Origin: Hydrangea macrophylla
Taxonomy: Eukaryota > Streptophyta > Magnoliopsida > Cornales > Hydrangeaceae
NCBI GenBank assembly: GCA_033977485.1
Contig: CM066987.1
Location: 86,956,588 to 87,020,587 of the forward strand
DNA: 64,000 nt
Reading direction: 5' to 3'
Of the stretch, positions 56,735-64,000 are shown piece by piece. The notes beneath the pieces were generated by a model. That model saw only the letters and a list, made by a program, of their open reading frames with translations, was not told the origin of the DNA and ran no database searches. The translations under genes were made by a program, and so were the position numbers. How positions within the stretch are numbered: position 1 is the first letter of the stretch; each line of letters opens with the position of its first letter.

Positions 56735-59700
56735 ATGGCCGAAGAGAGAAACAACAAAGAGATGACCGGGTTGAGGGTACTAGTAGAACAGCAGGCGGAA
56801 CAGATGCGGAGACAGGCTGAAAACATGAACCGAATGATGGGAATGATAGAAGAACTGAACCGTCGACCACCGTATATGGTTCTACCTGTCATGGACCCAC
56901 CTTTGGGAGGAGGAGAAGGAGATTGGTTTGACGATCAGGAGGCACAATGGACCGATGCACTAAGGGCCAACAGAGATAGGGAGCAAGCTGAGAAAGAGAA
57001 GCAACTAACCGAGAAAATAGAGAAGCTGGAAAGGGTAATGCGCAAGGCTCAAGGGGTTGATACCTATCTGATGGAGTTAGAAGGCCTGTATGACGGGGTC
57101 CACGAGACGCTGCCCTCCGGATTCAAAATGCCAGTTTTTGATAAGTTTGATGGCACAGGCAACCCCCGCAGTCACATCCGAATGTGCATAGGAGCTTTTC
57201 AGCCTAGTGGGCTGAGCACTACCATGATGGCTGTCCTATTTCAGCAAACCTTAACGGGAGCTGCTCTATCGTGGTACCTTACACTTGAGCCGAGCAAAAC
57301 CAGAGTTTGGGAAGAAGTGGTGAAGTCATTTGTGGCCCAGTATGAATACAATCAAGACTTGGATGTCACTGTCCGGGACCTAGAAACAACCAGGCAAGGG
57401 AACAAAGAATCATTTGCTGAGTACCTGAGCCGATGGAGAGGGAAAGCTGCGAAAATGGTGCAAAGGCCATCCAAGAAAGATCAAATCCGGATGTTAATGA
57501 AAAACCTACAGCCAGTCTACCAGGAGAAGATGAGGTTCCAGTCAATCAACACCTTTGCTGAGGTGTTCGATGTGGGGACAAGAATCGAAGATGCGATTCA
57601 AGAAGGGACAATCAAGAAGGAAGAACCACAAAACCGATATCGGAGGCCCAGTTATGGATCAAATGGAGGGCATTCGGGGGGTCACTCTGGCCCCACCGAT
57701 GTCAATGCACTTAGCGAGCCGGAGAGAAAATTCGATATCACCAGAAACCACCCAAGAGGAGGAGAGGATAAGCCACTAAGAAAGTTTTCGGATTTGGGAG
57801 TATCATTATCAACCGCCCTCGACAGGCTGTTAGCAAAAGGGCATCTCCGTCAGTTGGAACCTCGACCCCCGCCGAGTCCGCTCCCACCGCATTTTAAAGG
57901 AGATCTCTACTGCAAATACCATCAGCAGAAGGGCCACTCGACGGATCGATGCATGAGGTTAAGGCATGAAATACAAGACCTCATCGACAACAAAGTCATA
58001 TCTGAACCACCTGTCAAAGCCCCCAATGTCACCAAGAATCCTCTGCCGAACCACCATGCTGTACCGCCGCCGCGGGGTCTTTACTTCTTAGGGGTAGGAG
58101 GAATGACATTTGATCCATCCAAGCTAATCACAAAGGTCGGGGAACCGAGAATGTTTTATCAGTTACCGGAAGATCTGGGGATTTGTACACTTAGGAGTGA
58201 GCCGGAAATATGGGAAGAGGAAGTAATTGGGCAGTCAGATTGGTGGGTTTTTGAAGGCGATAATCGGGGCATGAACCAAGTAGAGGACGATCTGTGGTAT
58301 CAAAGTGACGAAGAGGCAAAAAATGAGGAGGAAAGTTCAGGGGTCATTTCAGAAATCGACGATGTTTGGGCAAGAGAAGAGATCAATCACCTGACTCGAT
58401 CTGGTAGACACTTCAAGCCGCACGAACTAGAAGAGGATCACCCGGGGAGGGAACTGGAAAAAGGGAAAGGGAAGGTGAATGAAGAAGAAGAAGAGGATAG
58501 GGTTTTAAGGCAGATGAGGAAAGCGTAAGCTAACATCACTATCTGGGGACTGCTGATCGCCTCCAAAAAACACAGGCAGGCAGTCTTGGATGCTTTGAAC
58601 CAATCCGATGTCTCTATCGATACAGCGCCGGAAGACCTCGTGGGGATGATCAGTAGGATTCCGGCTCTAGCTATTACCTTCTCGTTCGACGACCTACCTC
58701 CCGGAGGGCCCGTGCATAACAAGCCTTTGTATGTCACCGTCGAATGCTTGGGTAACACTGTGCCTGCCTGTCTAGTGGACAATGGATCAGCCTTAAACGT
58801 ATGCCCGTTTCGAACTGCCAAGCGCATGGGTTTGGACGAATCAACTTTCATACCATCTGAGCAAAGGGTGAGAGCGTACGACAACACTCAGAGAACTGTC
58901 ATGGGCATAATTCTCCTTCACCTCGCTGTTGGTCCACTTGATAAGGAGGCCGAATTTCAAGTCATCGACATTCCTGCATCCTTCAACCTGCTACTTGGAA
59001 GGCCATGGTTAGACAGTTTGGGCGCCATACCATCAACAATCCACCAGAAGGTTAAATGTGTTTGGAAGAGCAGGGTCTGTGACATCCTCGGGGATAGCTG
59101 GGTTCGTCCGTCTGAAGCTTCATCAAGCGCACCAGTCTTAGAGGTACAGCTGCAAGAAGAGGAGACAGGTCTGGGGGGATTCGAGTTCATTAACATGCTG
59201 GAAGAGGGAAAGCCGTGAGAGTTCCTACCGCTTTATTTTGATCAATACGCCAGTCCGTTGGTCGCAGGGATAATGAAAAAGATGGGTTTCTTCCCGGGCA
59301 TGGGATTGGGTAAAAATCATCAAGGCCTGCCTGAATTCCCGCGCATTCCGACTCAGACTCACTCTCATGGTTTGGGTTACCAGCCAAAGGAGGAATCGAG
59401 GGCGAAGAAGAAGACAGCTAATGCACCAATGGACCCCTATCGGAAAACACTCAACGGGTACTTCGTAAAGGAAGGAGAAGATTTCCCCTTCTGTGGCTTC
59501 CCGGAGCCATGGATGGATCAGAAAGGCAAATGTCTAAAGCCGGGGTTCGAGATCTTTTTCTCCCATGAGTTCTCCAAGTACAAGGACCCATTTTTGCAAA
59601 TACCTGAAAAGTCTGCTACAGTCGGCGATTGGATTGGTGTACTGGACGGACCGGTCATGCAGAACCTGTTGAGCGAAGGGGGGGTAAAAAATGAAGGGAA

Positions 59701-60091
59701 AGGAAAGGAATACAAGGGTCTGGAGGTCAAGGCTGAAGAAGTGTATGTTGAGGATGTATTGGAAGAGGAACCAGAGGAAGAATCAGTGGAAGAGCTGGGG
59801 AAAGAAGAAGCAGAAGTGATTACCAAAATAGAGAATCTGGAAGAATGCTTCATCACCGACAAGGGAGGGGAAGGCAAGAAAGAATGGGTCTTTGAGTCTA
59901 GTGATAGGTATCCCCCACCCCCGGAGTCTGTAATGGCCCAAATGAGGCATCTTTCTATTTCTATGTCTGTTGTAATTGCTCCAAACAAAATGAATGAAAA
60001 TGTGACTGATTCTGCCTACTCGAATGCGCTTAATACTGTAGACACCCCAATTTTGACCGAACTATTAAACTTAGGGGGGATTTCCCTCTAG
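56735..60091 (+). pseudogene. Gypsy gag-protease-G-patch polyprotein, two nonsense codons
   Basis: One frame of 1,118 codons interrupted only by TAA 58526-58528 and TGA 59216-59218. Coiled-coil-like N-terminus (QQAEQMRRQAENMNRMMGMI). Retrotrans_gag: FDKFDGTGNPRSHIRMCIGA, SWYLTLEPSKTRVWEEVVKS, KESFAEYLSRWRGKAAKM. A CHC-type cluster occurs in CKYHQQKGHSTDRCMRLRHE. Aspartic protease: CLVDNGSALNVCPF (D-N-G-S in place of the usual D-T/S-G-A/S) and FNLLLGRPWL. G-patch: MGFFPGMGLGKNHQGLPEFP, then an acidic E-rich tail. RT, RNase H and integrase do not follow. The TAA is one transition from CAA and TGA one from CGA, so both look like CpG/C-to-T decay. Confidence 0.85.
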
Positions 60092-63049
60092 AAATCAATG
60101 ATGAATAATGTCCCGACGATTTTCTTCAAGTTCATCGCTTCGACTTCTGAAAAGCTTCAAGCTCCCAAAACTTGCTCCTATATTTCCCTAGATTTGGCCA
60201 ATCACTGACCATCTGTCTCGAGCTCACTAGACCATGGGTTACTTTCTAAAAAAAATAGAATAGATTAAATAATAATAATATTATAATGATATTTTCTAAA
60301 AATAACATTGTTTCTCATATTTTTTAGTTTCAAAAAGAAAAAAAAAAAAAAAAAAAAAAGAAAAGAAAAAAGATACTATTTGGTGACTCATATGATTAAT
60401 TTAGATTTAAAATGAAAAATGTGTCTATACATATAGATATATACATATATAAGAAAAGGAAAATAATAAAAGAAAGTATCCCATGTGATTTGGAGAGTTA
60501 GAGATTCCTTGGCATATTCCTAATCCAAAGTAAATACCCAAAAAGCCCTTTGTTGGGCACTAATATCTCATGTGCTTTAAAGATGCTCTAGAATGTTCCT
60601 TTATTCTAGCCAACTTAAATGCCCTTCAAGTTTCTTGGAATTACATAGAAGTGTCATAGAGAGTTAGAGATGCCATGGAATATTCCTAACCCACCCCAAA
60701 TTGACCTATCTACCCTTATCTTAGCCCCTAAGGTAATGAAAGTCTATAAAAAACCCATTTCTCTCATTTTGGGAGAGACACTTGAATGGTATAGAAAAAA
60801 TATTGGGAGAGCTTTAGAGGAAAGAAATATAGAGAGAGAAACTCTACCAATTATTTTACCCAAATCCCACCAAAACTCTACCCAACCATCAAATCACCAT
60901 TGAAGGAGCTTGAAGCTTGAGGAAGAAGAAGAGGAAAAGCTTGAGAAACTCAACATCTCCACAAGTTTTGAGAAGATCTAGAGGTAAAGCCTTCATATAT
61001 ATATATAATAATTCAATCACAAGTTCTTAGATCTAGGAACTTTTCACATTTTCAAAACCTCTCTTCTTACCCCATTTCATCACACACCACCAAGAACTTG
61101 TGATTGAATCTCATGACATCTAATTAATTTGGATCTAATTAATGCCTTGGGTTTGAGATAAATTAGTTTTGAAGAAATTTGTGTTCCTAAATAAAACTTT
61201 GATTTCCTTTATTTCTACTTCATTCATAAGGTTCATGAGATCTTCTATATCTCATTGAAACTCTTTGAATTTGATTCCTTAGTTTCCTATGATCTTATGA
61301 TCCATATGGAGATTAAAATGAATCATGATTTTAATCTACACATAGTTGGTGAGATGCTAGTATCAACTCATGACTAGGATCTCTTTACTATGAATCTTAT
61401 GGAATTCATACTATATTCCATGGAGATTAGAGTAGATTTGTTGTTTTTAGTCTCCAATGACCATCAAATGGTAGGATAAGTAGTTTAGTTTAAGTCCATC
61501 TCTATGGCTTAGACTAATCTCTTCATTAGGTTTTGAGAAGTTCTTCATACTTCATCTAAAACCTCCATGTATGTGTGTCTTTAGCCTCCAATGACCACCA
61601 AGTGGAAGGAGTAATGATTTGAACTCAAGTTTTGGTCCATAAGTTTGAGTTCATTGTTTGAGATTTTGTGAAGTCCATTTCATACTTCATCAAAAATCCA
61701 TGGGTCTAAAGATGTCCTTAGTCTTCAATGACCATTAAATGGTAGAAGAGATGGTTTAGTTTAAGTCCAACTTCATGATTTAATAGTTGGGGTTAACAAA
61801 TAAAGTTGAACTAGCAAAATGAAAACAGTGAGTTCACAAACTGTTTTTGATCAAAGATTTTTAGTTCGAAATCTAACCGTTGAAATCAAGTGAAACCAAC
61901 GGGAAAGTGTCAATAACACATTGTTTTACCACTGTAATTTTTGTTTTGGTAAGATTTTATGCTTAGAATGGTTTGATCATGAATTTTGTGAGACAATCAC
62001 AATCTGTCCAAAATTTCAGAATAGTTTCAAAACAGAAAACCGGTTTTAAAACTGATAGATCAGAGCTCTAACCAAGTTTTCATGACCTCTAATAATTTTT
62101 TCTAAGAACCTTAATGTGTTAGGAAGGTTCCCTAAAAAGAATGAAGCAATTCGGATTTGTTTACTATTTTTAAAAAATCATATAAGATCTCTGGACAGAA
62201 GGTTGTAGAATGCTGAGTGATGTCTAGTGTTTTCCATATTCCCGGAGATCTAACCGTTCAAATCTTGATTTCGTTTTGTTTTAGAAACTAAACTCACAGA
62301 GGCATAACATATCCAAAAATCATTAAGATCCAACCTTTGGAAGTATTTTATTTTGTTTTTTTAAGATCTGGTTTGCTCTCTGTAATTCATAAAAAACTGC
62401 TACTGTTTTTGTCTAACCTTATTTATTTCAACTCAAAAGGTTCCCTAATGTCTTGGGACCCAAACCATGTTTTGAATAAAGATAGTTTAGCTTAAATCCA
62501 GAGGCTAAGTGATCTAAATAAATGAATAAATTCATACTTCATATTCATGCATTCATCCATATATGTTAATATTCATAAGTAGGACTTATCTCTTGTTTAA
62601 GTTGTATCTACTTGAACATGACTTAGGATTAATTACTCTTTGATATTATATCTTGTCTAAGGAATCCGTACTAATCTTTGTTTTGTAGCGCATTTGAGGT
62701 ACAACTTCTCCTCCCTTTTCTAGTTTAATTCTTTTCTTTGATTTTGAATTGATTTTCAACTCCATGTGCGACACCTTAGCCTAGGTTTTGCCTTATGTGT
62801 ATATATGTGTTAGAGACTTTTTCTTAGATTTATTTTGTTCTTGCATGCATTGCACGTTTAATTATTCGCGGCCGGATCCCGGGTATGTTTTCTAGTTCTC
62901 TATTGCATATCATGTTGCTTGCTACTTGAATTACGTGGCTTATGAATGATATTTTACCGTTAGCAATTTTACACCATTTTAAACATGCTTGTGTAATGTA
63001 TATGTACATATGTATTAATTGAGGGCATACTTAGATTATTAATTTAATT
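60092..63049. other. Non-coding 3' region, LTR-like in part
   Basis: No polymerase genes. An A-rich tract lies at 60335-60372. GAGAGTTAGAGAT...TATTCCTAA is repeated at about 60495 and 60660. CTATAAAAAACCC near 60745 resembles a TATA box, followed by leader-like AT-rich DNA. Taken with the 241-bp repeat that ends at 63290, much of this may be a long LTR of a related element; its left end was not found. Confidence 0.45.
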
Positions 63050-63290
63050 AAAAAGGATGTTGAGTAGAGGCCTATCGCGAGATAGGATGAAAGGGGGTGT
63101 TTTAGTCCGTCGGGCTCCTTCCCCTTTCATTCCATAATCCCCGGACCCAGTTTATCTTTGGTTTCGCAAAAGATCAGTTTGCTTTTAAAATGGTTTCTTA
63201 ATTTTCCTTTTAAAAATTAAGTGGCGACTCATTTGTTTTTAGAAATTGATTTTGAAAAGCTGTGGGTAAAGAAAACCTGCGATATCCACA
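63050..63290 (+). repeat. Second copy of the 241-bp LTR 3' end
   Basis: Equal in length to 55134-55374 and differing at very few bases (for example TTAAG for TTAAT before TGGCGACTC). Followed by AATAC, which also occurs at 54637-54641; whether that is a target duplication is unclear. Confidence 0.85.
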
Positions 63291-63475
63291 AATACATAGG
63301 CAGCTCTTTCGAGTGCGAACACTTGATTTTTGAATTTTATTTGTGTGCTTGCTTGCATGTTTTGATATTCTTGATTTTCTTCTAGAAGTCTTCCAAACTA
63401 ACAGAATGGTTGTCATACTTTGACATTCCCTTATGGCACTCGTTTCTTTCAAAGCTCTGTCAAAGAGGGGAAAAT
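63291..63475 (+). other. 3' internal end and polypurine tract of another LTR element
   Basis: Ends with the purine tract AAGAGGGGAAAAT (63463-63475) directly before TGTAGACACC. The text between it and the 241-bp repeat (CATAGGCAGCTCTTTCGAG and onward) is non-coding. Confidence 0.6.
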
Positions 63476-64000
63476 TGTAGACACCTATTTTGGTTCATCC
63501 GTTTGACAGAAGGCCCCTCGCCACAAGAACAACCCTATGACTGGAATCAAAATGTATTGATTATATAAATCAGAACTCTGTGAAGCACCCTGATCTCTTA
63601 GATATGTTAGAATAACCTCTAGGAAGACTTAGGTATATTAGAAACTCAATTTAGAGACAAAAACCCAAGTTAGGATAGCCGTTTCGCATGAAATGATGAA
63701 AATTAAGTTTACCGAGCAAATTTCGGACCTTCGGGTGGATCCATAGAGTTCCCTTTATAAGATATTTCTAAATTAGCTTAAAATGATACCTTGACCCTTC
63801 ACGTTATCCAAAAACCGCTCAGGAGAATTTTTATGCCGAAATAGCCCTTCTACACATCTTCATGTTATCCAAAAACTGCTCAGGAGAACCCTATGACTGG
63901 AATCAGAATGTATTGATTATATAAAGCAGAACTCTGTGAAGCACCCTGATCTCTTAGATATGTTAGAATAACCTCTAGGAAGACTTAGCTACATTAGAAA
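63476..64000 (+). repeat. Partial LTR starting TGTAGACACC, with an internal 356-bp repeat
   Basis: Begins TGTAGACACC after a polypurine tract and runs off the window. Within it, the segment from 63533 (CCCTATGACTGGAATCA...) recurs from 63889 to the window end with few changes, a direct repeat with a period of about 356 bp. Confidence 0.6.

Noticed and set aside
60670..60903. 77-codon open frame beginning MPWNIPNPP
   Set aside because: Follows a repeated block and overlaps a TATA-like box; reads like an LTR leader, with no similarity recognised.

Overview
This is a repeat-dominated piece of a flowering-plant nuclear genome, most likely a eudicot. The evidence is a tau-class glutathione S-transferase gene with its single intron, exon fragments of plant TAF4 and BUBR1/Mad3-like genes, and plant Ty1/copia, Ty3/gypsy (Tekay-like and Tat-like), CACTA, Helitron and MITE sequences. 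I see no prokaryotic system, no rRNA gene, no complete tRNA gene and no intact cellular protein-coding gene. Nearly all recognisable coding sequence belongs to transposable elements or to genes they have broken or copied.

Layout. 1-850 is AT-rich with nothing recognised. 851-9666 is a CACTA-like composite element: inverted CACTA-type ends, arrays of GTCACGG/CCGTGAC subterminal motifs, and inside it a TAF4-like exon (1986-2047), a Helitron 3' end on the minus strand (5094-5121) and six decayed exons of a BUBR1/Mad3-like spindle-checkpoint gene (5310-7937), one with a KEN box. 9738-23305 is one tau GST gene on the minus strand. A copia element (10469-16377) sits in its intron and a second copia element (16988-23207) interrupts exon 1 with a perfect ATGAT target duplication. 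Each copia element was itself hit: a 389-bp insertion with a 9-bp duplication in gag of the first, and a Stowaway-like MITE in the 3' LTR of the second.

24352-27733 is a non-autonomous Helitron containing a 368-bp tandem duplication. 27734-33806 is AT-rich and holds a long foldback (29801-30282) and a ~204-bp tandem array whose units carry a perfect 14-bp inverted repeat. 33807-37638 is a Tat-like gypsy element with gag only (TSD AGTAC). 38932-50428 is a nearly full-length Tekay-like gypsy element (TSD TTAAC) with ~3-kb LTRs and a decayed polyprotein. 51847-54107 is a solo LTR (TSD ATATA) rich in CCAATCGATTGG-type palindromes. 54634-63290 carries a gag-protease-G-patch gypsy relative without reverse transcriptase. 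63476 onward begins another LTR that runs off the window.

The most striking observation is the primer-binding site at 55378. It continues as complement of a tRNA for about 50 nt, through the T arm and the whole anticodon arm of what looks like tRNA-Arg(ACG). It appears to carry the base expected from copying inosine at position 34, and it stops at position 26. This looks like a record of reverse transcription running far into the primer tRNA. It rests partly on my recollection of the plant tRNA-Arg sequence and needs an alignment.

Nesting gives a relative chronology: GST gene, then copia insertions into it, then MITE and small insertions into those. The TAF4 and BUBR1 pieces were brought together by transposon-mediated capture and are now riddled with stops.
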